64,000 nucleotides of DNA, from the NCBI RefSeq assembly GCF_040939455.1, contig NC_134122.1, positions 32,158,001 to 32,222,000 on the forward strand, written 5' to 3'. Position 1 is the stretch's first letter. Each line of letters starts with the position of its first letter. Below the pieces are notes generated by a model. The model did not search any database and was not told the DNA's origin. It worked only from the letters and a program-made list of their open reading frames with translations. The stretch is from Microcebus murinus (taxonomy: Eukaryota; Chordata; Mammalia; Primates; Cheirogaleidae). Positions 1-11,841 of this stretch are shown in pieces. A program made the translations under genes and the position numbers.

Positions 1-302
1 CTCTGCCCAGCCTTTCCCCTAACTGAAGCAGCCATCCTTCCCGGAGTCCTGCCTCCACCCGCCTTGCATTTAACAGCCTTACTAACCTACTTTTTATTCC
101 AAAGCCACACAGCCGTTCGCAGTGTTCCCGTCCCGTGTCAACTCGCCACCCGAGAAACACTGCACATCCTTTGTCTTCCTGCTGGGCTTTTCTTATTTTT
201 CTTTCTTCCCTACTCTCCCTTCCCAACAGGGTTTTTCTCTCTCCGAAGCACGTGATCTCGTGATCCATAATGATTTAAGGATTCTTTCTGGAAGAGTGGA
301 GT
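1..302. other. single-copy flank, no gene seen
   Basis: Pyrimidine-rich sequence with no repeat family I recognise and no supported exon. Two overlapping short frames of 63 and 68 codons start here but have no family signature. Confidence 0.4.
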
Positions 303-765
303 TCTGTTATTTGCAGCAGTGTGGATGAGCTTGGAGGACATTATGTTAAGTGAAGTAAGCCAGGCTGGGAGAGACAGACCCCCGTGACCTCACTCGGATG
401 AAGTTGAGCTCAGAGAAGTAACGGGTAGAATAGAGGTTATTAGAGGCTGGGATGGGAGGAGGGAGGGGATGACAGACAAAGGTTGGTTAACAGTTAAAAA
501 AGTAAGAAGATTGAGCCCTGGTGTTCTGTAGCACTCTAGGGCGGCTATAAATAGCAACAGTTTGTTGTCCATTTTCAAATAGCTAGAAGAGCGGATTGTG
601 AATATTCCCAACACAAAGAAATGATAAACATTTGAGGCGAAGGATCTGCTAATGACCCTGATTTGATCATTATGCATTATATACATGTATCCAAATAAAA
701 CAATGTACTCCATAAATATGTTGTTATTATATGTCAATTAAATATAATAATAAAAAGCAAAAATA
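303..765 (+). mobile_element. L1 LINE 3' end (L1M-type)
   Basis: The segment follows the end of L1 ORF2 and its 3' UTR in sense orientation. Landmarks are 'gtgaagtaagccaggc' near 350, 'gatttgatcattatgcatt' near 660 and an A-rich end with TAA/ATAA repeats near 745-765. It is 5'-truncated and has no open ORF2. Confidence 0.8.
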
Positions 766-810
766 TTCTTTTTAGCATTTTATTTATGTATTTACTTTAT
801 TTTAGCTTTG

Positions 811-1069
811 AGACAGGGTCTTGCTCTGTTGCCCAGACTAGAGTACAGTGGCGTCATCATAGCTCACTGCAACCTTGAACTTCTGAGCATAAGCCATCCT
901 CCTGCCTCAGCCTCCTGAGCAGCTGGGATGTACAGGCATGTGCCATCATGCCTGGCTAATTTTTAAATTTTTTTTTTTTTTTTTTAGAGATGGGGTTTGG
1001 CTATGTTGCCCAGGCTGGTCTCGAACTCTTGGCCTCAAGCAATCCTCCTGCCTTGGCCTCCCAAAGTGC
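811..1069 (-). mobile_element. Alu SINE, AluJ-like, antisense
   Basis: Antisense dimeric Alu: 'gagacagggtcttgctctg', 'agctcactgcaacctt', an internal T tract (967-985) marking the arm junction, then 'gcctcccaaagtgct'. It lacks the strepsirrhine linker, so it is an older copy. The end of the right arm is missing. Confidence 0.85.
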
Positions 1070-1142
1070 TACTTTTTGGTATTTTTAAAGAAGGATTTCT
1101 CCTCTCCTGCTTGTGAATCCGAGAGTCAACGCTCAAAAAAGA

Positions 1143-1196
1143 GTCAGTTTCAAATCACAGCTTGGCTACCGTGTGACCTTGAGGCAGATTCTGTTA
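1143..1196 (+). repeat. MIR SINE, first part
   Basis: MIR core 'accgtgtgaccttgaggca' ends abruptly and resumes near 1677. The two pieces look like one MIR split by a later insertion. Confidence 0.5.
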
Positions 1197-1202
1197 TCTC
1201 TG

Positions 1203-1660
1203 GCTGCTCAAACAAACCACCCTAAAACTTAGTGACATTAAATGGATCACCCCAAACGTAGTGCGTGTCGTGATTTCTATGGGTCAGGAATTCTGGAAGT
1301 GCTTGACTGTGTGGTTCTGGCTCGAGGCAGGTGGAGGGTGGAGAGAGAAGGGGGTAGGCAGGGCCAGAATGGGCAGGGTCAGGGGAGGATGGAATGGCCA
1401 GGGGATGGCAGGGCACCCTGGCGCATTAGTTTGGGCTTCCTTGCAGCATAGTGGGACTCAGGGCAGTAAGACTCTTTACACAACGGCTCAGGGCTGCAGC
1501 ATGAATGTTCTAGAGCGTTAATCGGAAGCTGCAAAGCGTCATGGCATCACTTCCTCCTTGCCCAACTGACTGTCCGATTACTAAAGTCAGCCCAAATTCA
1601 AGGGGAGGGTGCACAGGCCCCTGCCTCTTGGTGAAGGGAGCTTCAAGGATTTGCAGCCTC
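1203..1660 (+). mobile_element. medium-reiterated repeat of uncertain family inside a MIR
   Basis: It starts with 'aacaaaccaccctaaaactt', continues with 'gggtcaggaattctgg', and ends with 'ccaaattcaaggggaggg'. I recognise this as an abundant ancient mammalian repeat of LTR-like organisation but cannot name the subfamily. It lies between two halves of a MIR. Confidence 0.45.
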
Positions 1661-1676
1661 CACAAGGAGATCCTCC

Positions 1677-1765
1677 CCTGTCTGAGTCTCAGTTTGCACA
1701 TCTATGAAATGGGGCTGATAATTCCTCACGCAAGGGTTGTTGTGAAGGTCCAATTAAGTAATAAT
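1677..1765 (+). repeat. MIR SINE, second part
   Basis: 'gtctgagtctcagtttgcac' followed by 'tgaaatggggctgataat' is the distal MIR core in sense orientation. It continues the MIR piece at 1143-1196. Confidence 0.6.
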
Positions 1766-1774
1766 TAAGCAGAC

Positions 1775-2126
1775 CAACCTCTCCTCTTCCTCCTCTTCCT
1801 CAGCCTGCTCAATGTGAAGACGATGGGGATAAAGACCTTTATGATGATCTATTTCCACTTAATGAATAGTAAATCTGTTTTCTCTTCCTTATGGTTTTCT
1901 TAGTAACATTTTCTTTCCTCTGGCTTACTTTATTGGAAGAATATAGTATGTGATACATATGACACACAAAATATGTGTTAATCCACTATGTTATTGGTAA
2001 GGCTTTGGTTAAAAGTAGGTTATTAGTAGTTAAGTTTTGGGGGAGTCAGAATTTACATGTGGATTTTCAACTGCATGGGGGGTCAGCGCCCCTAATCTCC
2101 GTTTTGTTCAAGGGTCAACTGTATAA
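1775..2126 (+). mobile_element. Tigger DNA transposon 3' part with transposase tail relic
   Basis: TcMar-Tigger (Tigger1/2-type) element. Near 1797-1869 one plus frame reads acidic EDDGDKDLYDDLFPLNE followed by a stop, which matches the C-terminus of a Tigger transposase. The 3' terminal repeat ends 'gttcaagggtcaactgta' at 2108-2125. All upstream transposase sequence is absent, so this is a dead 3' fragment. Confidence 0.75.
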
Positions 2127-2457
2127 CTCAAGGCTTGAGGTCAAAAGGCTCTGACCGTCTTGCCCCTGACACCAGAGCTTAGGCTTTTTCTTGCAAGGCC
2201 AGCTTCAACTGGTGACTTTTGTCACCCGTAGGGGGCAGAGCTCCTTCGGGACCTTCCAGGGACAGGTGGGTGGACCCTTTTGACAGCCCGAGCTCCATAG
2301 AAGTTTCCCAACTTCTTTCCCACAAAGTCCTCTGAAACTGCACAGGGACATTTCTCTGAGAAGGAGCTGTTTGCCTACCGACACAGTCCATATGTTGATG
2401 AGTATTTTTAATTTATGTTTTAATGTAGAAGAACTTTTTATTTTTAAATAATATTTT
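2127..2457. other. single-copy interval with CTCF-like motif
   Basis: No recognised repeat or exon. It contains a strong CTCF-like core at 2225-2238 (see separate entry). Confidence 0.4.
2225..2238 (+). promoter_or_regulatory. CTCF-like motif
   Basis: 'cccgtagggggcag' differs at one position from the CTCF core CCASYAGRKGGCRS. It lies outside recognised repeats. Motif match only; occupancy is unknown. Confidence 0.4.
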
Positions 2458-2781
2458 TTGCCGGGTGCGGTGGCTCACGCCTATAATCCTAGCACGCTGG
2501 GAAGCTGATGCGGGTGGATCGTTTGAGCTGAGGAGTTCGAGACCAGCCTGAGCAAGAGCGAGACCCCGTCTTTATTAGAAATAGAAAGAAATTAATTGGC
2601 AAACTAAAAATATATAGAAAAAATTAGCCGGGCATGGTGCCGCATGCCTGTAGTCCCAGCTACTCGGGAGGCTGAGGCAGGAGGATCACTTGAGCCCAGG
2701 AGTTTGAGGTTGCTGTGGTCTAGGCTGACGTCACGGCACTCTAGCTCGGGCAACCAAGTGAGACTCTATTGACAAAAAAAT
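2458..2781 (+). mobile_element. strepsirrhine-type Alu, sense
   Basis: Full-length dimer with head 'ccgggtgcggtggctcac', linker 'agaaagaaattaattggc' then 'aaatatatag', and a short A-rich tail. The 'ggcaaactaaaaatatatag' form of the linker marks it as one of the older lineage-specific copies here. Confidence 0.93.
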
Positions 2782-2784
2782 TTT

Positions 2785-3048
2785 TTATCAATGTATGGAC
2801 ACGTTGCAAAAATAGCACAGAGTGACTGCAAAAACTTCACCTGGCTTCCCATTGTTGTTAACATCTTATGTAATCTCAGTACAATGACCCAAACCAGAAA
2901 ACTAACAGTGGTCCAATACGATGAACTAGTCTACAGATCTTACTCGAATTTCTCCAGTGATCCCATTCGTGTGTTTTCTCTGGCCCAGGATCAAATCCAG
3001 GACCCGACAGTTAGTTGCATTTAGTTGTCATGTCACCATGAAGGGTTT
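2785..3048. mobile_element. old L1 3' UTR fragment (L1M/L1ME-type)
   Basis: 'gttaacatcttatgtaa', 'actaacagtggtccaatac' and 'tagttgcatttagttgtcatg' match a very common L1M 3' UTR segment. The same segment recurs near 29.1 and 39.2 kb. I cannot fix its sense orientation by eye. Confidence 0.65.
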
Positions 3049-3551
3049 GGCACAGCCACTGTGATGTGGCCACAGCGAAATGGACGGACAGCAACGCAAA
3101 ATCAAGTGTTATTGACGGCCATGTGGCAGGGACAACAGGCACTACTTCCTCTATTCCACCTGTGATTTTCCCCTGTCAGTCTCCAATCATTCCCAAATCC
3201 CACTGCATTTGCCACCCGATCCCCAAGTTTCATCCCGGTCCCCTTTCCCTTCTGAGCCCGGAGATTGCAGCTGGCTATAGGGTAAGACTCGGAGATGGGC
3301 TGGCTGTGTGATGGGGAAATGTCTCTGTTTGCAAACTTTCAAGTCATGCACTTGCATGGACACAAACAAAACTCCCATCAGTGCAAAGTGCACTAATTCT
3401 TCCCACCGCCCAGTGAGGGCACCTGTGGCCATTTGCACACATTCACTTTGAACTAATGAACAGATTGAGTTACAGACAGCCTTCCTTTGAGGAAGTGCTA
3501 CAAGAAAGTGCTTGTGCACTCAGATATTCAAAGAACTAAATGTTTAAATGT
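3049..3551. other. single-copy interval, nothing recognised
   Basis: Mixed-composition sequence with no repeat consensus I know. The 110-codon minus frame here has no domain signature. Confidence 0.35.
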
Positions 3552-3708
3552 TTTTTGTTTAGAGACAGGATCCCACTCTGTGGCCCAGGCTGGAGTGCGG
3601 TGGCATCATCACAGCTCCCTGCAGCCTTGAACTCCTGGCCTCAAGTGATCCTCCCACCTTGGCTTCCCAATGCTGGGATTACAGGTTCTAGCCACCACGC
3701 CCAGCCTT
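3552..3708 (-). mobile_element. Alu-related monomer, antisense
   Basis: Single Alu arm in antisense: 'gagacaggatcccactctg', 'ggctggagtgcggtggcat', 'ggattacaggttctagcca'. No second arm is present, so this is a fossil monomer or a truncated AluJ. Confidence 0.8.
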
Positions 3709-5205
3709 AAATTCTTAAAATTGAAGTAATACACACAAAAGACTATCTTCAGATATAATTTATAAAGCATAAAACAAACATCCACAAACCCATGGCTCGA
3801 TTGAAGAAACAGAATGCTGCCAAATCTTTGCAATGCTTTGCATTTTCATTCTCAAAAAGGCAACCCAACCCAGGGTTCATCATTCTAGCCCTCGTTCTGA
3901 TGAGCTCTGGGCGAATTTCCTCTGCTCTCCAGACGTCAGCTTTTTCGTCTGCTCTGGGAAGGACTAGGATGCAAAGACCTCTGAGGGCCTTTCCTGTTTT
4001 GGAGTTCTTATTCCAGGCACGGTTTAAAATAAACTTGGTCAAAGACTCTTAGAAAAAATGCCAGGGGAGGTGTTTGATTTCCACTTGTGTGCTTGAGCCA
4101 GAGTTGCTGTCAAGGGCGGAGATGAGTATGATGTAAGTGTCCTGGTGTTGTGAAATCTTGGTGAGTCTTGGTGTTGGAGACATCTTTTCTGAGACCCCTG
4201 GGCCTGTGTCTTTTTACTGATTGTTGAACAGTCGAGCTTACCTGTTGCAGGTGAGGCAGGCTGCCGTGATGGCTTCCAGACTTCACCCGTTTGGATTTTT
4301 AAGCAGCCAGCTCTCCCAGGGTGGCTCTGGTTGGGTTTTCGGGATCCATGCAATCGGAATGTGCAAGTGGAACATTGAGGTCACCAGCCTCCTGCAACCC
4401 GAGTAGCCTCCTGGTCAGGCCGACAGCTGCTGGGTTTCCTAGCAGGGCATCATTTTCTGCCGACTCCTGGCTCACACAATCCACCCGTGTGTTGGGAAAG
4501 CTGCTCCTTAGATATATGTCAAACGTGGTCGCACTGGGCAGAGACTCTTCCTGGCTCTTCAGGAGGTCACCTTGGTGCTATGTATAGACTTCCGTGAGCA
4601 GGAAGGGTCATTCCACAGCACAGCAACCAAGAAATCCCTGAGATCAGGTGTGGAGACTGCTGGGCTGGGGAGGAACTTCTCCTTCTGACCTGAAAAGGAC
4701 TTGAAAAGCTCTTCCTGGACACCCTCTTTGACACGTGGTTCCGTCCTCCAGATTTGCTCTGCACTTGAGATTTGAACCTCAGCCGGTGTCTGGTTTCTTC
4801 TTCAGACAAGGTCCCTGTTTGGTCAGCTGCACAGGTAGCTGCCTGTCCTTTTTCTCTTCCCACTCTCTCCCTTCAAGCAGCCCCGAACCCAGGTGGTGGT
4901 GGGTTTTGATCTCACGGAGGGGTCCTAGTCACGGGCAGAGGTGGTCAGTTCTGGTGCATTCTCTGTAGTGGCAGGGGCTGTGTCCGCTGTCCTCAGGGGT
5001 GGGCGCCTGTGGGCATCTCACACCTGCTGCCTCGTCTTAGGCATGTGCACCTACGGGTGCACAGAGAGGACAGCTCACTCAGAAAGCAGAAGGAAGTGTC
5101 GGTACAGCTAGAAGGAGTCACCTCCCAGAGCAGAGGTGGCAAACGCCAGGGAGGCCCCTTGGCCCCTGGCAGCCCTGACGTTGTCCTGCTGCCATGTTTG
5201 GAATC
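3709..5205. other. 1.5 kb without recognised gene
   Basis: The first 150 bases weakly resemble old L1 3' sequence ('attgaagaaacagaatgct'). The rest is apparently single-copy. Several 60-117 codon frames on both strands overlap each other, which is the pattern expected by chance. Confidence 0.35.
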
Positions 5206-5597
5206 TGTGACGGTTAATTCCATGTGTCAACTTGACGGGTCCACGTGATGCCCACATATCTGATTCCACGTTATTTCTGGGCATGTCTGTGAGGGTGTTT
5301 CTGGAAAAGATTAGCATTTGAATTGGTGGCCTCATCCAACCCATGGAGGGCAAAAGGTGGAGGAAGGTTGACTTCCCTGTGTCTGCCTGACTGCTCGAGC
5401 TCAGACATCGGTCTTCTCCTGCTCTTGGACTGGGACTTACACCAGCACTCCTGGTCCTCAAGCCTTCAGACTCAGAACAGAATTTCCAACACCAGCATTT
5501 TTTGGTGTCCAGCTGGCTGGCTGCAGATCGTGGGACATCTCAGCCTCCATAGTTGTGTGCGCCAATTCCTTGTAGTAAATCTCATTAAATATCGAGG
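5206..5597 (+). mobile_element. ERVL-type solo LTR (MLT2-like), sense
   Basis: LTR begins 'tgtgacggttaattccatg', continues with 'gtgagggtgtttctggaaa' and 'gcagatcgtgggacatctca', and ends 'ccttgtagtaaatctcat'. No internal retroviral region accompanies it. A minus-strand relative lies at 7507-8312. Subfamily name is tentative. Confidence 0.7.
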
Positions 5598-5599
5598 TA

Positions 5600-6128
5600 C
5601 AGTTGTTCCCCTTATCTGAGAAGGATATGATCCAAGACCCCAAGTGGATGCTGAAACGCGGATAGTACTGGACATTTTATACATTTATACATTTTTTCCT
5701 ATAGGTATGTACCTATGATAAAGTTTAATTTATAAATTAGGCACATTAAGAGATGGACAATAATACTCGTAATAAAACAACAATTATAACAATTTATCGT
5801 AATAAGAATTACATGAATGTGGTCTCTCTCTCTCTTAAAATATCTCACTGCACTGTACTCACCCCTCGTGCGGTCTGTCCCTCTGATAACTGAGACGGCT
5901 ACTAAGTGACAAACAGGTGGGGAGCGTCTCCAACAATTGACATGCCGGACAAACGGATGATTCAGGTCCTAGGCAGGACAGAGTGGGATGGTGCGAGATT
6001 TCATCATGCTACTCAGAAAGGCTTGCAGTTGAGCACTTGTAAGTTGTTTGTTTCTGGAATTTTCCATTGATGGTTTTCAGACTGCAGTCGATTGTGGGAA
6101 ACTGGAAGTGCAGCAAGTGGATCTGTGA
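5600..6128. mobile_element. Tigger-like DNA transposon (non-autonomous)
   Basis: It starts with 'cagttgttccccttatctg' directly after a TA dinucleotide (5598-5599), as expected for Tc1/mariner insertion. Tigger landmarks follow: 'ccaagaccccaagtggatgc', 'cactgcactgtactcacc' and 'ggaattttccattgatgg'. The right terminus is decayed and approximate. No transposase frame remains. Confidence 0.65.
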
Positions 6129-7506
6129 CTCAGGCGCTGACGGCATGTGCCCTCTCTCTGTCTGTATCCCATTGGTTCCGTGCCTCCGGAGAACCCCGAC
6201 CAGTGCTCAGGTGATTCCTTAAAAGGGAAGGGGCCCTTTTTGGCAAGAGAGGCGGGGAAGCGTGGAGAATGTGCAGGGAAGGCCACCTGGCAAGGACCTG
6301 AGAAGCACATCTAGGAGCCAAGGGCTGTCCCTGGCCAGCAGCCGGCAAGACAGCTGGGACCTCAGTTCTACACCCACGAGGAAATGTAATCTACCGTGAA
6401 ACCCTGAGCAGAGAAGCCGGCTGAGCCCTGCTTGGGCTTCTAACCCACAGGACTGGGAGACAGTAAACAGGGGGCTGAGAACTACATTTGTGCTGATCTG
6501 TTATGCGGTGGTAGAAAATGAATGTGCCCACCGCTGTCTGGGTGGGACAACCAAACACTGGCCCCTTTCTCTTTCTACTCAGCCTTTGACGAGCCTGTTC
6601 CAACTCTCTGTCTGACCTTTGGCAAGTTCTCCCCTCCTGCCCGAGGCCACACAGCCTTAAGGGGAAGATCCGGGATCTATATCTGAGTAGTCTGCTGCCG
6701 GGAGCCACCTGTCGCACGGCGCCTGCTGAGCCGCTGGGGGAGAAGATACTGCCTCTGGGTCACAAAGCTCGCTCCTCTGGCCCTTCCCAGGCCCCTTTAC
6801 TTACTCCTGGAGATAGTCCAGGGCCAGGATTCAGGGTCAGATCAGGCTATTCATGTCAGTCAAACTGGAAGCGAGACCCTGTCACTGGAGATCAAGGATA
6901 CACAGAACTTGCTCTGGGACCTTGTCACTACTAGAAAGGGGATCATAGCTTCAGGGCATATCTGCACATTGATTTATTCATTTCCAGGTGGAGCAAATAT
7001 CACGAACTCTGATTCAGTTCCATCCCCAGTGCTCTCCTTTCGTGGCAGCTGCTGGGCTCCAATCACGGACCTGGGCCTCTCCCAGCCAGGACCTAGAGGC
7101 AGCAGGACTGAGGAGGTGCCTGCAGGGGAGAAGAAGGAAGCCCACGCTGCTCTCCTTTGGAGGTTCCAACCTGTGAGCCACACACGGCTTTGCAGTGGCT
7201 GCGTTTGGGCATCAGAGGCAGAAATGGCACCAGCAGGATTCCAAGGTGACAGGAAGGTGAGAGGAACAGCTTCTGCAAACCCAGCCAGACTCCTGCAAGG
7301 AAGGAAGGGAGGTGACCCTGGTGTCATGCATCAGGCAAGGCTGAGGCCCTATCTTTAGAGTCAAAAAAATTCACATCAGATGCAAAGAGAACCTTCTTCA
7401 TAAAACCCAGGGATGCTGTGCTTTAAGCCATCCCAAACGTACAAGCAGCCATGAACCTCAGAGCACTTAGAGCTGGTGCTAACTGCCTGCTCTCTGCAGA
7501 TTCATG
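6129..7506. other. 1.4 kb without recognised gene
   Basis: GC-moderate single-copy sequence. Frames up to 149 codons (6909-7358, plus) overlap other frames on both strands and show no domain or splice-consistent structure. Confidence 0.35.
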
Positions 7507-7573
7507 TCACAATTTCTGTGTTAGCCTTTGTTCTCCAGAGAAACAGAACCAACAGGATAAATGTAGGTATAGA
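7507..7573 (-). mobile_element. ERVL-type LTR (MLT2-like), left part of split copy
   Basis: 'ttctccagagaaacagaac' and 'caacaggataaatgtagg' are the terminal part of an ERVL-type LTR in antisense. The LTR resumes at 7917 after an inserted MST-type LTR. Confidence 0.65.
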
Positions 7574-7918
7574 TGCTATGATCCATATGTTTGTGTCTCC
7601 CTAATTCATATGCTGGGACCTAATCCCCAATGCACTAATATTAAGAGGGGAGGTCTTTAAGAGGTGATGTGATCATGGGGGCAGAGCCATCATGAATGGG
7701 ATTGGTGCCCTTACAAAGGAGGCCTAAGGGAGCTCATCTGCCCCTTCCACCTCGTGAGGACGCAGTGAGAAGACGCCATCTAGGAAGCAGAGAGCAGGCC
7801 CTTGCTAGACACCAAATGTGCTGTTGTCGTGATCTTGGACTTCCCAGCCACCAGAACCACGAGCGATACATTTCTATTGTTTATAATTTACTCCCAGTCT
7901 ATGGTATTTTTGTTATGG
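7574..7918 (+). mobile_element. MST-type MaLR LTR nested in the ERVL LTR
   Basis: Starts 'tgctatgatccatatgttt', then 'ggtgatgtgatcatggggg', 'catgaatgggattggtgcc' and 'gatcttggacttcccagcc', and ends near 'ggtatttttgttatggc'. This is the sense-strand ERVL-MaLR MST LTR pattern, with its last 15-20 bases missing or replaced. No internal region is present. Confidence 0.75.
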
Positions 7919-8312
7919 CTCACACGATTATGGAGGCTGAGAAGTCCCACCATCTGCCATCTGCAAACAGGAGACCCGGGAAAACCAGTGGTGTCAATTC
8001 CAGTTGAATTCAAAGGTCCAAGAACCAGGAGTGCCAGTGGCATGACTTCCAGTCCAAATTCTCAAGCAGGCTGGTGTAGAGAAGGAATTCAACTTTCCTC
8101 CACCTTTCTGTTCTATTTGATTCCTGCATGGGTTGGAAGAGGACTACTCACATTGGGCTGGCCCATCTGCTTTACTCAGCCCCACCGAATAAATTCAGAT
8201 GCTAATCTCTTCCAGAAATACCTGCACAGACACACCCAGAAATAATGTGCCATCAGATGTCTGGGGACCAGTGGCTCAGTCAAGTTGGCACATAGACGTA
8301 ACCATCACACCT
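7917..8312 (-). mobile_element. ERVL-type LTR (MLT2-like), right part of split copy
   Basis: 'acacgattatggaggctgag', 'cacacccagaaataatgtg' and 'cagtcaagttggcacata' continue the antisense LTR begun at 7507. They are the reverse complement of the family seen in sense at 5206-5597. Confidence 0.7.
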
Positions 8313-8338
8313 GATTAGGTCAGGCCCACCAAGGGTAA

Positions 8339-8373
<35 letters not shown>

Positions 8374-8374
8374 T
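8339..8374 (+). repeat. (CT)n microsatellite
   Basis: About 13 uninterrupted CT units, then one G interruption and further TCTC. Confidence 0.9.
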
Positions 8375-8436
8375 AAAGTCAACTGTGGAATACACAGGGC
8401 TTGTACACCAGGGGGTGGGTGTCTCTTGAGGGCTAT

Positions 8437-8876
8437 ATTAGTTTCCTGGGGCTGCCATAACAAATTACATAGACTTAGTGACTTTAAACTAAAATTTATT
8501 CCTTCACAGTTCTGACACTAGAAGTCCAAATCCAGGCATTGTCGGGGCTGTGTTCACTCTAGGGAAGAATCCTCTGCCTCCTAGTGTCTGGTGGCTGCTG
8601 TACTCCTTGGTGCTCTGTGACTTTCAGATGTGTCACTCCCATCTCTGCCTCCCTTGTCACATGGCCTTCTCCCCGTGCGCATCTGTGTTTCTTCTCTTCC
8701 TATGAGGACACCAATCACATTGGATTTAGGGCCTGCCCTAGTCCAGTGTGACCTCATCTTAACTTCATTCCATCTACAAAGACCCTATTTCCAAATAAGG
8801 TCACATTCAGAGATGCTAGGGGTTAGGACTTCAACATGTCTTTTCTGTGGGGGACACAATTCGACCCATAGCAGGG
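8437..8876 (-). mobile_element. MaLR-type LTR (MST/MLT1), antisense
   Basis: 'tattagtttcctggggctg', 'cctatgaggacaccaatcac', 'ccaaataaggtcacattc' and 'gggggacacaattcgaccc' follow the antisense MaLR LTR from end to start. Apparently a solo LTR. Confidence 0.7.
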
Positions 8877-9665
<789 letters not shown>

Positions 9666-11440
9666 TTGTTACGGCCTTCTTAGAGTTGGTTTCAGCAGTG
9701 CATGCGGTCCCCACGTGCCTGGTGAGTAGAGAACTCACAGGTGGGCCAAATCTTTGTCCACAAACACGTTTAAAGTCATTCTCCCCTTTGTTCCTCTTCT
9801 GAACTTCCAAAGCCTTTTGTTGGAACTCCCTTTTTACTCTCCCCATCAGCTTTATGGAGGTATAATTGAAAATAAAAGTTGTATGCCTTTAGGTATACCA
9901 CCTGATAATTTAATATACATATACATTGTGAAATGATTACTACAATCAAGTTAATTAACATATCCATCACTTCGCATAGTTATGATTTTTTCTTGTGTGG
10001 CGAGAACACTTAAGATCTCCTTTCTTAGGATATTTCAAGTATACACTATAGTATTATTGAGAATAGTCACCATGCTATACATTAGTTCCCTCAAACTTGT
10101 TCATCTTACAACTGAAAGTTTGTACCCTTTGACCAACATCTCCCCATTTCCCCCACCCCCCAGCCCCTGGCAACCTCCATTGTACTCTCTGCTTCTACGA
10201 GTGATTTTCTTAGATGCCACATATAAGTGAGATCATGCAGTATTTGTCTGTGTCTGGCTTATTTCACTTAATATAATACAAGCCACATTTTCTTTATCCA
10301 TCCATCCACTGATGGACACTTGGGTTGTTTCCACAGCTTGGCTATTGTGAATAATGTTGCAATAAACATGGGAGTGCTGGTATCGCTTTGAGATACTGAT
10401 TTCATTTCCTTTGTATAAATACCCAGAGGTGGAATTGCTGGACCATATGACAGTTCTATTTTCAAATTTTTGAGGAACCTCTATGCTGTTTTGCATTCTG
10501 GCCGTACCGATTTATATTCCCACCGGCAGCGTACAAAGGTTCCCTTCTCTCCACACCCTGGTCAATACTTGCTATCTCTTGTCTTTTTGGTAATAACTAT
10601 CCTAACAGGTGTGGGGTGACATCTTATTGTGGTTTTGGTTTTCAGTTTCCTGATAATTAGCGGTGTCAACCACCTTTTCATATACCTGTTGGCCATTTGT
10701 GTGTCTTCTTTGGAAAAAAGTGTCTGTTCAAGTCCCTACCCATCTTTAAACTGGATTTTTTTTTGCTGTTGAGTTGTATGAGTTCCTTATGTATTTTGGA
10801 TATATCCTCTTATCAGATATATAGTTTATAAATATTTTCTCCCATTTTGTAAGTTGCTTTTTCATTTTATTGATTGTTTCTTTGCTGTACAGAGGGTTTT
10901 AGTGTGGTGCAGCTTCACTTGTTTATTTTTGCTTTTGTTGCCTGTGCTTTTTGTGTCATACCCAAAAAATCATTGCCAAGACCAATGCCAAAGAGCTTCC
11001 CCCCATGTTTTCTTTTAGGATTTTTATGGTTTCAGGTCTTACATTTAAGTCTTTAATCCATTTTGAGTTAATTTTTGTGTATGGTGTAAGATAAGGGTCT
11101 AATTTCACTGTTTTGCATGTGGATATCCAGTTTTCCCAATAGCATTTATTGAAGATACTATCTTTCCCCTACTGTGTATTCCTGGTGTCATTGTTGATGA
11201 TTAATTGACTGTATATGCATGAAATTATTTCTGGACTTCCTATTCTATTCCATTGGCTTATGTATCTGTTTTTATGCCAGTGCCATACGTTTTTATTTTC
11301 TACAGCTTTGTGATATAGTTTGAACTCAGAAAGTATGATGCCTCCAGCTTTGTTTTTCTTTCTCAAGATTGTTTTGGCTAATTGGGGTCTTCTGTGGTTT
11401 CATAGAAATTTTAGGATTAGTTTTTTTTTTCTATTTCTAA

Positions 11441-11537
11441 GGGGTGGGGAACCTGTGGCCTCCAGACCACATGTGGTAGTTCAGATCCCCAAATGTCGCC
11501 CCTCGACAGAATCCAAACTTCACAGAACAGATGTTTG
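11441..11537 (+). mobile_element. one-ended hAT-like MITE fragment within L1
   Basis: Begins 'aggggtggggaacctgtgg' and continues 'cagatccccaaatgtcgcc' and 'cagaatccaaacttcacag'. It is related to the element at 36691-36873. The second end is missing, and the L1 resumes with a gap in its own sequence, so transposon end and L1 were lost together by deletion. Confidence 0.6.
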
Positions 11538-11841
11538 TTAGTGTATAGGCATGCAACTGGTTTTTGTATGTCGACTTTGTATCCTTGAACTTTGTTGAAT
11601 TATTTTATTAGTTCTAACAGTTCTTTGGTGAAGTCTTTAGAGTTTTCTACATATGCGATCATGTCATTATCAAATAGGGACAATGTAACTTTTTCCTTTC
11701 TGGTTAGGATACCCTTTATTTATTTTTCTTGCCTAATTGCTCTGGCTAGGACTTCCAGTATTATGTGGAATAGAAGTGACAGGAGTGGGCATCCTTGCCT
11801 CCTTCCTGATCTTAGACGTTAGCTATGGGCTTGTTAATCTT

